From Clostridiales bacterium (GTDB lineage: Bacteria > Bacillota > Clostridia > Lachnospirales > Lachnospiraceae): 6,554 bases of DNA. The notes beneath the pieces are model-generated. The model searched no databases, was not told the DNA's origin, and was given only the letters and a program-made list of their open reading frames with translations. The position numbers and the translations under genes were made by a program. This document shows positions 1 to 5,927 of this stretch, piece after piece. The first letter of the stretch is position 1. The number at the start of each line of letters is the position of its first letter. The stretch covers positions 1 through 6,554 of the forward strand of contig DXXQ01000145.1 of NCBI GenBank assembly GCA_019416265.1, written 5' to 3'.

Positions 1-2
1 AC

Positions 3-26
3 CGAAAGCCGAAGAAAAAGCAGTAG
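3..26 (+). CDS. Possible C-terminal end of an upstream gene
   Basis: One of the three plus frames reads RKPKKKQ and stops at TAG (24-26), two bases before the first base of a strong intrinsic terminator. A gene ending immediately before its terminator with a lysine-rich tail is a common arrangement, so this frame is preferred. The other two plus frames stay open further but end inside the terminator hairpin (stops at 40-42 and 62-64), which is less usual though not impossible. Only seven codons are visible, so the product cannot be identified, and the frame choice is inference. Confidence 0.25.
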   Translation, partial: RKPKKKQ

Positions 27-27
27 G

Positions 28-80
28 AAAAGGACGTTTTAGAGGGTATTTTACAGCCCTTTAAAACGTCCTTTTTCTGT
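28..80 (+). terminator. Strong intrinsic terminator
   Basis: Bases 28-46 (AAAAGGACGTTTTAGAGGG) pair with 57-75 (CCCTTTAAAACGTCCTTTT) as a 19-bp stem with a single G-U wobble and a 10-nt loop. T-rich sequence follows (CTTTTTCTGTTTTT). It most likely ends transcription of the gene to the left of the window. The A-rich left arm means the hairpin could also stop transcription from the opposite strand. Its position isolates the frame at 125-814 from any upstream promoter. Confidence 0.92.
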
Positions 81-93
81 TTTTAAAATAGGT

Positions 94-135
94 TTTTGCA
101 AATGACGCGAAAATATTTTGCATTTTGCGCGAAAA
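94..135. repeat. Degenerate tandem direct repeat, 20-nt units at 22-nt period
   Basis: Unit 1 (94-113) and unit 2 (116-135) both start TTTTGCA and end CGCGAAAA, differing only in the five central bases (AATGA versus TTTTG). Unit starts are 22 bp apart, close to two helical turns. The second unit covers the TTG codon where the following frame opens. It could be a tandem protein-binding site or a scar of the rearrangement that removed the 5' end of the following gene. Nothing in the sequence decides between these. Confidence 0.5.
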
Positions 136-814
136 GCTACAGCTGGAACAGATCAATACGATCATTCAGAAGTTTACTCCATTGGCAGAGAAAGCAGAAA
201 CGCAGGGAGAAATGAATGCATCTTCCAGATGGTTTTATGTGATCTGGGATACGGAGCTCAATAATCTCTGGAGCAGATTTATGAATTTGGCTGACCAGAA
301 GACAAAGGAGAGCGTTCTTGCAGAACAGAGAAACTGGGTAGCCATGAAGGAAGAAGCAACATTGCTGAGTATCGGAAGCAGCGAAGAAAATGGCAGCATT
401 TATCCTCTCCTTCAGAATTCTTTTCTGGAAGAAATTACGAAAAACAGAGCCTGTGTTCTTGCCAGTAAGCTGGCTGGGATAAAAGGAGAAGATTTCATGC
501 TGCCGGACAGATCAAACAAATACGGCCTGTTTGTTGATAATCAGGGGACAGGAAATGTATGTAGCGCATTGGTAACCAGGGAGGGATTGAACGGAGAGAA
601 TGAAGCGGTCATTTCGGTATACCTGACAGGAGAAACAAGAGGAACCTTTACGGATCATGGAAATGGAGAACTGGCCTTCGCATCGGATGATGGAAATGTA
701 CGGGGAATCATTCATATTGACGGGTGGAAGGGGGCAAGTTTTCATGTTACGGAATTGACTGGTAACTCTGCTTTCACCGTTGGGGAAGAACTGGAATTTC
801 CGTTCGCATTCTGA
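125..814 (+). pseudogene. DUF1311/LprI-type protein, probably 5'-truncated
   Basis: The 229-residue frame contains a DUF1311 (lysozyme inhibitor LprI-type) region at about residues 26-118: TQGEMN, then D42-E44-L45-N46, then the QR.W pattern at 68-71, and a Cys at 110. Residues 130-229 are rich in Gly and beta-strand-like segments (GTFTDHGNGELAFASDD, GIIHIDG, GEELEFPF) and look like a second secreted beta domain that I cannot name. LprI-type proteins are exported or lipid-anchored, yet this frame has no signal peptide or lipobox. The only upstream start is TTG at 125 with no ribosome binding site, and in-frame sequence upstream hits a stop at 89-91. An internal ATG at 212 has GGGAGA in front of it, but that product would also lack a signal. 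The remaining frame is intact, so decay is recent or a short cytoplasmic product is made. A protein with a non-standard start is the alternative. Confidence 0.6.
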
Positions 815-891
815 TGCGGATGAAGTACATAGATAAATTCCTGCATGGAGCATTTCGGCATAGCTGTCCCGGAAAGGAGATGACCATATGA
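814..891 (+). CDS. Possible 25-codon linker peptide or remnant of a lost upstream gene
   Basis: An ATG at 814 overlaps the stop of the LprI-type frame (TGATG), and the frame ends at TGA 889-891, overlapping the ATG of the DUF2812 gene (ATATGA). The peptide runs MRMKYIDKF... to ...PGKEMTI, and its last codons are built from the ribosome binding site of the next gene, as often seen where one gene ends against another. It has no ribosome binding site of its own and would depend on reinitiation. It may be a coupling peptide, or the surviving 3' end of a gene that once sat before the DUF2812 gene, where PadR-type regulators are often found. The double overlap could also be coincidence. Confidence 0.22.
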   Translation: MRMKYIDKFLHGAFRHSCPGKEMTI

Positions 892-2201
892 AGCAGAAAA
901 AACGGATCTGGTGGACGTTCAATTTATGGGAAGCAGATGCATTTCAGCAATATCTGGAAGAAATGGCGCTGCAGGGCTGGTTCCTGGAAAACGTCGGCGG
1001 TTCTGTCATGAAATTTTACAGGGCACAGCCGGAAAAAAGAAGATACGCGGCGCTTCTGGTTCCGGGAAGCTCTTCCCTTACCGGCGCGGACAGCTGGAAG
1101 GCAGAACAGTTTCGCAAGGAGTGCCAGGAAGCAGGATGGGATTTTCAATGCAGCGGAACTTACTGGCAGATATTTTATACCACCGATGAAAGCGTGAAGC
1201 TGACCGGAGATATGACGGAAGAGAGGCAGTTCCTGATTCAAAAAGCTCTTTCCTGGAACGGGTCTGCGAAAATTTCCTATCCTGTACTGGTAGTATTAAG
1301 TTTGTGGTCGTTATACAGCAATCTGCAGAATCCGGGAAAAATGTTTGCGGATCCCGTGGCGCTTATGCTAAATCCCCTGCTGCTTGGAATCTGCATTTCC
1401 TGGACGGTAACCTATGCGCGGCTGTTTCGATGGAACTGTGGGAATACAATGGCTATAAAAGAAGGCAGGCCGTTTCCGAGAATGAATCTGCAGCGGAAGG
1501 TAAGCTTTAAAAAGCGTATCATTCTATTAGATGAAATCCTGATTCTGGCAGTTCTGGCGCTGGCATTTTCTTCTTCCATGAGAGCCCTGGCCGGAACCAT
1601 GCTTTCTTCCATTCTCATTGTAGTGATTTCCCTGTTTGTAAGGAACCTGCTCAGAAATAACGGCAGCGGAAATGCCCGGGATGACTGGATGTCATATGCG
1701 GTTGGCGTTGGTGTGCTTTGCATGATTCTGATTCCCTTGTGTAATGCGGCAGCAACTCACTTTCTGGGAGCAGATGAACCGGATACCGGGAGAAAACATA
1801 CGGTATTCGCTAGCTATCAGGCAAATGATGTTCAGATGAGCAGTTCTGGAAAGTCAGTAGGCGTTACCGTATATACCAGTCCCATTTCCTGGATCATTGC
1901 GAAAACCAGCAAATGCTATCCAAAGGATATGACAAAGTGGTGGGATCAGATGGAACTGGAACTTCCGGCAGAGCTGGAGGAACTTCCCGAGGGGACAGAA
2001 GTGTCCTGGTGCCGGTACATGGTCCGCAAAGATGGGGCTGAGCCTGTTTCGGAAGAAAATTTCTATCAGGATGAGCCGACTCTTGATGAAGTGATATTAA
2101 AAGACAGAAATCGTCTGGTTGTGCTGGATTATGGCGGTGGTATGAATCTTACCGACATGAAAGAAGCGGTAGACGTTTTTTATCAGGGGCAAACAGAGTA
2201 A
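888..2201 (+). CDS. DUF2812-domain membrane protein
   Basis: The 437-residue product starts at an ATG eight bases after AAAGGAG (873-879), a good ribosome binding site. Residues about 8-117 fit DUF2812: an aromatic-rich start (WWTFNLWEADAFQQYLEEMA), then LQGWFLENV, a K-F-Y followed by a P-E-K-R-R-Y segment, and a second tryptophan-rich portion (GWDFQCSGTYWQIFYT). Hydrophobic segments at about 130-147, 157-180, 213-230, 234-254 and 269-290 suggest five membrane helices. That leaves the DUF2812 part inside the cell and residues 295-437 outside. DUF2812 proteins are of unknown function and are often encoded next to PadR-family regulators, but none is visible here. The gene is first of four consecutive membrane-protein genes; the next begins 29 bp downstream. 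Topology is inferred from hydrophobicity only. Confidence 0.85.
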   Translation: MKQKKRIWWTFNLWEADAFQQYLEEMALQGWFLENVGGSVMKFYRAQPEKRRYAALLVPGSSSLTGADSWKAEQFRKECQEAGWDFQCSGTYWQIFYTTDESVKLTGDMTEERQFLIQKALSWNGSAKISYPVLVVLSLWSLYSNLQNPGKMFADPVALMLNPLLLGICISWTVTYARLFRWNCGNTMAIKEGRPFPRMNLQRKVSFKKRIILLDEILILAVLALAFSSSMRALAGTMLSSILIVVISLFVRNLLRNNGSGNARDDWMSYAVGVGVLCMILIPLCNAAATHFLGADEPDTGRKHTVFASYQANDVQMSSSGKSVGVTVYTSPISWIIAKTSKCYPKDMTKWWDQMELELPAELEELPEGTEVSWCRYMVRKDGAEPVSEENFYQDEPTLDEVILKDRNRLVVLDYGGGMNLTDMKEAVDVFYQGQTE

Positions 2202-2230
2202 ATGCAAATGGTGCAAAGGAGATTATATTC

Positions 2231-2473
2231 ATGAAAAAAGTATTCGGAATCGGAAACTGTATGGTCGGAATAGTACTGGTTATTTCTGGTGCTGTGATGA
2301 AGCTGAAAGGACAAACAGCGGTTACTGTCATTGGAGGCGCAGACGGTCCTACCGCTGTGTTTGTTGCCGGAAAACTGAATGGTGATTTCTCTATCATGCT
2401 GATTCTGATCGGAATTGTATTGTTGGCTGTAGCAGCAATTGTTTATTGGAAGAAAAATGGCGGAAATTCATAA
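2231..2473 (+). CDS. Small two-helix membrane protein with OadB-like GGADGPT motif
   Basis: The 80-residue protein starts at an ATG nine bases after AAAGGAG (2215-2221). Helix 1 spans about residues 5-23 and helix 2 about 54-72, with a C-terminal WKKNGG tail. Between them, residues 31-49 read VTVIGGADGPTAVFVAGKL, a close match to the conserved signature of the beta subunit of sodium-translocating decarboxylases (oxaloacetate and methylmalonyl-CoA decarboxylase, OadB type). Full beta subunits are several times longer with many helices, so this protein cannot be a complete pump. It is too well formed to be random debris: it has its own ribosome binding site, a clean start and two helices framing the motif. 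Automated annotation may call it a decarboxylase beta subunit; I would not assign that reaction. It sits between two larger membrane-protein genes in the same direction. Confidence 0.82.
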   Translation: MKKVFGIGNCMVGIVLVISGAVMKLKGQTAVTVIGGADGPTAVFVAGKLNGDFSIMLILIGIVLLAVAAIVYWKKNGGNS

Positions 2474-2529
2474 GAAAAGCAGCTCGCATGGTATTGGCAG
2501 CAGGAACGGTGTGAAAAGGGGGCGATTAC

Positions 2530-3915
2530 ATGGAAGAGAGTTTCTGGAAACAGACGTATGAGAAGATTCTGATTGGAATGGGTCTCTTTGGGATTACATT
2601 GAAATTTCTCTTTCTCAATCAGATTCTCCCCTTCATTGGCGCCCTTTTGCTGTTTACAGGATTTCGAAAACTGAGATCAGAAAACCGCTGGCTGAAAGTC
2701 GGATATGCAGGCGCCGCGCTCGAAGTTGTGATTACCATTGTGACAATTGTGCTTGGAAGTGTGCTCGAACGGGAGAAAATCTATGCTTTGTACGCATGGA
2801 AAGGAATTGATTTCTGTGGCGGAATCCTGCCGGTCGTGCTGATGGTTTGTCTTTTCCTTGGAATGCGTGAGGAGCTGGAACAGCGTGATGAAAAAATAAA
2901 AAGTGAAGTTCTGCTCCATATCATCATCTGGTATGCGGTGGTGACGGTGCTTGCGATTCAGGAATATGAGGGCTGGATCCTTGGTTTTGTAATCGTTGCT
3001 GCATACATTGGAATCCTTGTAGAGTTAAAGAATATAGCAGAAAAACTGGAAGAGGCCGGATATGTACTGGAAGAACATCCGGTGCGGATTTCAGACAGTA
3101 GATGTGCAGCAGGAGCAGCAATTCTGACTGCGGCAGGTCTGTTCGTCGGCTATACATGTTTTGGTGCTTATCATATGGAGTGGACAACTGCAAATGAAAC
3201 CCAGGATCCGGCATGTGAAGAAACCAAAGCACATCTGTTATCCCTTGGTTTTCCGGAAGATATCTTGCATGACTTAAAGAAAGAAGATATTTTGGCGTGC
3301 AAAAATGCCAGACAGGTTCTGCTGAATCAAAGCGATGATTCGCTGCGGGGCAGGGATGGGCAGTTGCAGCTTGACGGCTTGGCAGTAGAACTGGAACAGG
3401 AAGGCCAGTGGAAGGTGATCCATCATTTCTTATGGAATGGAAATCCGGGCTTTCGCGGGACAGAAGCAGTACAGATCAATCCGGCATATCAGGAACTGAA
3501 CGGGGGCTGGACCTCCCAGGGGAAACTTACCGGTCAGGTCCTTTACGATAAGGATGGAACTTCTTACACCGCAGATTATAAAATCTTGCAGGACGAAAAT
3601 TACGATACCGGCATGAATGCTTTCTTTTACGGAAGTCAACAGAATGCCAGCATTTTCGCGGAATTTTCCTTGCCGCGGAGTGGGGAAAACTGTCGCGGAT
3701 ACGTGGCCTATGAAATCAAGGCAAAGGAAAGTGACTGGTGGATTGATTCCTGGCTAAATTATACCCATCAGAAGACCATCTGGCAGTATCCGGTCATCTC
3801 AGCAGCCCAGAACAGAAGACAGGGCGGCTGGCTGGACGAGCGTGTGTTCAGTACTGTGCAGGATGCGCTGCAGGTGCTTCCAGAGGGGGAAAATGAAGGC
3901 TCTATCGGTTCATAA
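2530..3915 (+). CDS. Seven-helix membrane protein with large C-terminal extracytoplasmic domain
   Basis: The 461-residue product starts at an ATG seven bases after AAGGGGG (2516-2522). Hydrophobic stretches at about residues 12-28, 30-46, 58-79, 93-111, 127-144, 148-166 and 193-213 suggest seven helices, with acidic and basic connecting loops (for example EELEQRDEKIKSE). Residues 216-461 form a soluble domain rich in Trp and Tyr, with segments such as KAHLLSLGFPEDIL, WKVIHHFLWNGNPGFRG, LTGQVLYDKDGTSY, FAEFSLPRSGENCRGYV and WWIDSWLNYTHQ. I recall similar hypothetical proteins in gut Clostridia but know no function. The layout of a membrane bundle followed by an outside domain resembles the DUF2812 protein of the same gene run. 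The ending (VQDALQVLPEG...) looks natural. Confidence 0.83.
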   Translation: MEESFWKQTYEKILIGMGLFGITLKFLFLNQILPFIGALLLFTGFRKLRSENRWLKVGYAGAALEVVITIVTIVLGSVLEREKIYALYAWKGIDFCGGILPVVLMVCLFLGMREELEQRDEKIKSEVLLHIIIWYAVVTVLAIQEYEGWILGFVIVAAYIGILVELKNIAEKLEEAGYVLEEHPVRISDSRCAAGAAILTAAGLFVGYTCFGAYHMEWTTANETQDPACEETKAHLLSLGFPEDILHDLKKEDILACKNARQVLLNQSDDSLRGRDGQLQLDGLAVELEQEGQWKVIHHFLWNGNPGFRGTEAVQINPAYQELNGGWTSQGKLTGQVLYDKDGTSYTADYKILQDENYDTGMNAFFYGSQQNASIFAEFSLPRSGENCRGYVAYEIKAKESDWWIDSWLNYTHQKTIWQYPVISAAQNRRQGGWLDERVFSTVQDALQVLPEGENEGSIGS

Positions 3916-3937
3916 ACTCGAAAAATTGGATGTTGTT

Positions 3938-3943
3938 GGGAGA
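3938..3943 (+). promoter_or_regulatory. Ribosome binding site that decides the start of the 109-aa protein
   Basis: GGGAGA lies six bases before the ATG at 3950. It favours that codon over two rivals: ATG 3893, which has GAGGGGG only three bases upstream and would overlap the previous gene by 23 nt, and ATG 3962, which has only a weak GGGA three bases away. The choice remains an inference. Confidence 0.5.
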
Positions 3944-3949
3944 AATATT

Positions 3950-4279
3950 ATGACTGGGAATATGATAGGGTTTGTTATATGGGCGATGGTTGGCGTTATT
4001 ATCATTAGTCTTGGAATAAGAGCATATCTTTCAGGAAAAGTGTCTGGCTTTTGGGCAAACATAAAATCTATATCTGTAAATGATATAATGGGCTACAATC
4101 ATGCGGTTGGTAAGCTGTTTGTTATTTATGGAGCAATATTGATTGCATTGGGATTACCGCTGCTTTCAGGACAGAATTCTCCATTTATTTTACTGTCAGT
4201 ATTGGGAGTAATGATAGAAACAATAGTAATCATGGTGGTTTACAGTTTGTGTATTGAAAGAAAATATAAAGAACAATAG
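3950..4279 (+). CDS. Small three-helix membrane protein (possibly DUF3784-like)
   Basis: From ATG 3950 the product is 109 residues with three hydrophobic helices at about 5-23, 54-72 and 79-97. The loop between helices 1 and 2 contains SVNDIMGYNHAVGKL, and LLSGQNSPFILLS joins helices 2 and 3. A V-x-D-x-x-x-YN-x-AVGKL pattern before a helical pair recalls small Firmicutes membrane proteins of the DUF3784 type. The family assignment is from memory and uncertain, and no function is known to me. The gene follows the 461-aa membrane protein by 34 bp, but its base composition is clearly more AT-rich than the preceding gene, so it may not share its history. An upstream ATG at 3893 would add 19 residues and overlap the previous gene. 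No hairpin terminator follows it. Confidence 0.7.
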   Translation: MTGNMIGFVIWAMVGVIIISLGIRAYLSGKVSGFWANIKSISVNDIMGYNHAVGKLFVIYGAILIALGLPLLSGQNSPFILLSVLGVMIETIVIMVVYSLCIERKYKEQ

Positions 4280-4282
4280 TTT

Positions 4283-4310
4283 TTGCTCGTTCAATTTTAT
4301 TCTGTATAAT
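4283..4310 (+). promoter_or_regulatory. Candidate sigma-A promoter for hipBA
   Basis: A consensus -10 TATAAT at 4305-4310 is preceded at 16 bp by TTGCTC (4283-4288), a weak -35. Transcription would begin near 4317 and leave a leader of about 110 nt that contains the inverted repeats at 4356-4413. It is the best promoter-like match in an extremely AT-rich stretch (20 G or C in 4281-4400), where chance -10 matches are frequent. Confidence 0.5.
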
Positions 4311-4355
4311 CTGTTGTTATTTAAAAATAAAAATGCTAAAATAAAAGCAGTTAAA

Positions 4356-4398
4356 ATATTATCTAAAATAGTATAAATTAAGATATTTTGGATAATAT
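4356..4398. promoter_or_regulatory. Long imperfect inverted repeat, likely operator for the HipB-like repressor
   Basis: Bases 4356-4370 (AATATTATCTAAAATA without its first A) pair with 4384-4398 (TATTTTGGATAATAT) over 15 bp with one T-G mismatch and a 13-nt centre. The outer parts contain TATCT and GGATA; the known E. coli HipB operator is TATCC-N8-GGATA, so the half-sites are reminiscent but their spacing is not. Right beside it lie a perfect 12-bp palindrome (ATAATATATTAT, 4392-4403) and the inverted repeat TTATTT-GT-AAATAA (4400-4413). Autoregulation by the HipB-like protein is expected for this family. The exact site is inferred. Confidence 0.5.
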
Positions 4399-4401
4399 AT
4401 T

Positions 4402-4413
4402 ATTTGTAAATAA
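4402..4413. repeat. 12-nt word ATTTGTAAATAA, left copy
   Basis: This word ends one base into the hipB ribosome binding site and recurs exactly at 5928-5939, downstream of hipA. The left copy is part of the inverted repeat TTATTT-GT-AAATAA (4400-4413). It may be a repressor half-site. Because it is AT-rich it could recur by chance. Confidence 0.4.
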
Positions 4414-4422
4414 AGGCGGTGA
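4412..4422 (+). promoter_or_regulatory. Near-perfect ribosome binding site of hipB
   Basis: AAAGGCGGTGA differs at one base from the ideal complement AAAGGAGGTGA and ends six bases before the ATG at 4429. This fixes the start and implies strong translation of the antitoxin-like first gene. It stands out as GC-containing sequence in an otherwise AT-rich leader. Confidence 0.75.
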
Positions 4423-4428
4423 AAACGA

Positions 4429-4707
4429 ATGGAACAACTGATATGGGAAACGGCGGAAGAATTGGATCAGAAGCTGGCACAAAGGGTAAGAAACATCCGA
4501 AAACGGCGTTCCATTTCCCAGGAAAAATTATCCTCTATGAGTGGTGTAAGCTATGGCTCTATCAAAAGATTTGAAGCTACCGGACAGATCTCCCTGATCT
4601 CCCTGACCAAGATTGCTATGGCCTTGGATATTGCAGATGAGCTTAGGAGTATTTTTACACAGGTGCCATATAAGAATATTCAGGAGGTTATTAATGAAAC
4701 CAAATAA
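4429..4707 (+). CDS. hipB: HipB-like XRE-family transcriptional regulator (antitoxin)
   Basis: The 92-residue protein carries one helix-turn-helix of the XRE/Cro-CI type at about residues 18-72: RVRNIRKRRSISQEKLSSMSG, then VSYGSIKRFEATGQIS as the recognition portion, then LTKIAMALDI. Length and position match HipB, the dimeric DNA-binding antitoxin that represses its operon and binds the HipA kinase. The residue-40 region (SYGSIKRFEATG) is typical of regulators paired with HipA proteins. Its 3' end overlaps the start of hipA by 14 nt, and it carries the hipA ribosome binding site within its coding sequence, so the two are translationally linked. The AT-rich inverted repeats just upstream are its probable operator. 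Partner role is inferred from family and context. Confidence 0.88.
   Translation: MEQLIWETAEELDQKLAQRVRNIRKRRSISQEKLSSMSGVSYGSIKRFEATGQISLISLTKIAMALDIADELRSIFTQVPYKNIQEVINETK
4682..4687 (+). promoter_or_regulatory. Ribosome binding site fixing the hipA start
   Basis: AGGAGG lies six bases before ATG 4694, inside the hipB coding region. It settles the hipA start at 4694 rather than the ATG at 4613, which would add 27 non-homologous residues read from the hipB sequence in another frame. Confidence 0.9.
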
Positions 4708-5827
4708 TGCATTGCAGGTTCTCTACGATGAAAGGCTCGTTGGAACGCTGGCGATGACTGCAGACCATAAAGCGGCATTTCAATATAGCGAAGAATGGCT
4801 TGAACATGGATTCCCGATCAGTCCATTTTCTCTTCCACTGAAAAGGCAGGTTTTTGTTCCAAACAAAGACTATTTTGATGGACTTTTTGGAGTATTTGCG
4901 GACAGTTTACCAGACAACTGGGGAAGATTATTGTTGAACCGACTACTGCGCGCCCATGGACAAAATCCGGATAAACTTACAGTTTTGGAGCGGCTGGCTA
5001 TCGTTGGAAAATCAGGAATGGGGGCGCTTACCTATTATCCAGAAAAGGAAATGCAGGAAAAACAGGGCCATAGTAATCTGGATGAACTTGCGGAGCAATG
5101 TCAGAAGCTGTTGAATACAGAGTATTCTGATAAACTGGATGAGCTATATCGCCTGGGAGGTACCAGCGGTGGAGCCAGACCCAAAATTATGACAACTATT
5201 GAGGGGGAAGAGTGGATCATTAAATTTCCGGCCCATGTAGATGGAAGAAATGCTGGAAAGATGGAATATGATTATTCCTGCTGTGCCAGACAATGTGGTA
5301 TTGCCATGAGTAAGGCCAGATTATTTCCATCAGACAAATGCGAAGGGTATTTTGGAACAAAACGATTTGACAGAATGATGGATAATGGCAGTCAAAAACG
5401 AATCCATATGTTAACCGCCGCTGCTCTTTTGGAATTAGATTTCGAACAGCCAAGTCTGGATTACCACAGTTTGATGAAGCTGACGAAAATTTTAACCAGG
5501 GATCATCCAGAAGATGTGAACAATATGTTCCGCAGGATGTGCTTTAATGTGTTCGCTCATAACCGAGATGATCATTCTAAAAATTTTACGTATCTATACC
5601 ATGATGCAGAGGATTGCTGGCGGTTGAGTCCTGCATACGATCTCACTTACAGCAATACCTATTACGGAGAACATACAACCACAGTGGATGGAAATGGGCG
5701 CAATCCAGGAGAAAAGGAGATTCTGGCAGTTGGAATTGCCGCTGGGATGGCGAGAGCGGAATGCAGGAGAATTATGAGCCAGATCAAGGATTGTGTGAAC
5801 CAGATGCTGGGACAGTATCTTTCTTAG
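4694..5827 (+). CDS. hipA: HipA-type serine/threonine kinase toxin
   Basis: The 377-residue protein has the two-part HipA layout. Residues 1-110 form the N-terminal subdomain (VLYDERLVGTLAM, then PISPFSLPL, then FDGLFGVFADSLPDNWGR). The kinase part follows: glycine-rich loop LGGTSGGARPK at 154-164, lysine in WIIKFP at 177 for ATP, glutamate in KMEYDY at 191, catalytic loop NVFAHNRDDHSKNF with the likely catalytic Asp 292 and Asn 297, and the metal-binding Asp 316 in LSPAYDLT. All recognisable active-site residues are present, so it should be active. E. coli HipA (440 aa) phosphorylates glutamyl-tRNA synthetase and induces dormancy; related HipT phosphorylates tryptophanyl-tRNA synthetase. The target here is unknown. 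Thr157 or Ser158 in the glycine-rich loop are candidate autophosphorylation sites. Subdomain 1 is fused rather than separate, so this is not a three-gene hipBST locus. Confidence 0.92.
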   Translation: MKPNNALQVLYDERLVGTLAMTADHKAAFQYSEEWLEHGFPISPFSLPLKRQVFVPNKDYFDGLFGVFADSLPDNWGRLLLNRLLRAHGQNPDKLTVLERLAIVGKSGMGALTYYPEKEMQEKQGHSNLDELAEQCQKLLNTEYSDKLDELYRLGGTSGGARPKIMTTIEGEEWIIKFPAHVDGRNAGKMEYDYSCCARQCGIAMSKARLFPSDKCEGYFGTKRFDRMMDNGSQKRIHMLTAAALLELDFEQPSLDYHSLMKLTKILTRDHPEDVNNMFRRMCFNVFAHNRDDHSKNFTYLYHDAEDCWRLSPAYDLTYSNTYYGEHTTTVDGNGRNPGEKEILAVGIAAGMARAECRRIMSQIKDCVNQMLGQYLS

Positions 5828-5927
5828 AAAAATGGAGTACAATTGCAACTTAAGGAAGTATCGCAAATATTTTTCACCCCATATGGCCATTTCATAATAA
5901 ATCTTGATGAATTGTAAAATATCTATA

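Noticed and set aside
512..922. Minus-strand open frame of 136 codons opposite the LprI-type and DUF2812 genes.
   Set aside because: It is antisense to better-supported coding sequence and its Cys- and Ser-rich product has no recognisable domain.
1412..1723. Minus-strand open frame of 103 codons within the DUF2812 gene.
   Set aside because: Antisense to a gene with a clear domain and ribosome binding site; the Arg- and Ser-rich product looks like a mirror of the coding strand.
2924..3232. Minus-strand open frame of 102 codons within the 461-aa gene.
   Set aside because: Antisense to a well-supported membrane protein and lacking any recognisable domain.
3842..3949. ATG 3842 as start of the small membrane protein.
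   Set aside because: It lies deep inside the previous gene, has no ribosome binding site, and the added residues (MCSVLCRMRCRC...) do not resemble the membrane protein.
4613..4693. Upstream ATG that would lengthen HipA by 27 residues.
   Set aside because: The added residues are out-of-frame hipB sequence, while ATG 4694 has AGGAGG six bases before it and starts where HipA homology starts.
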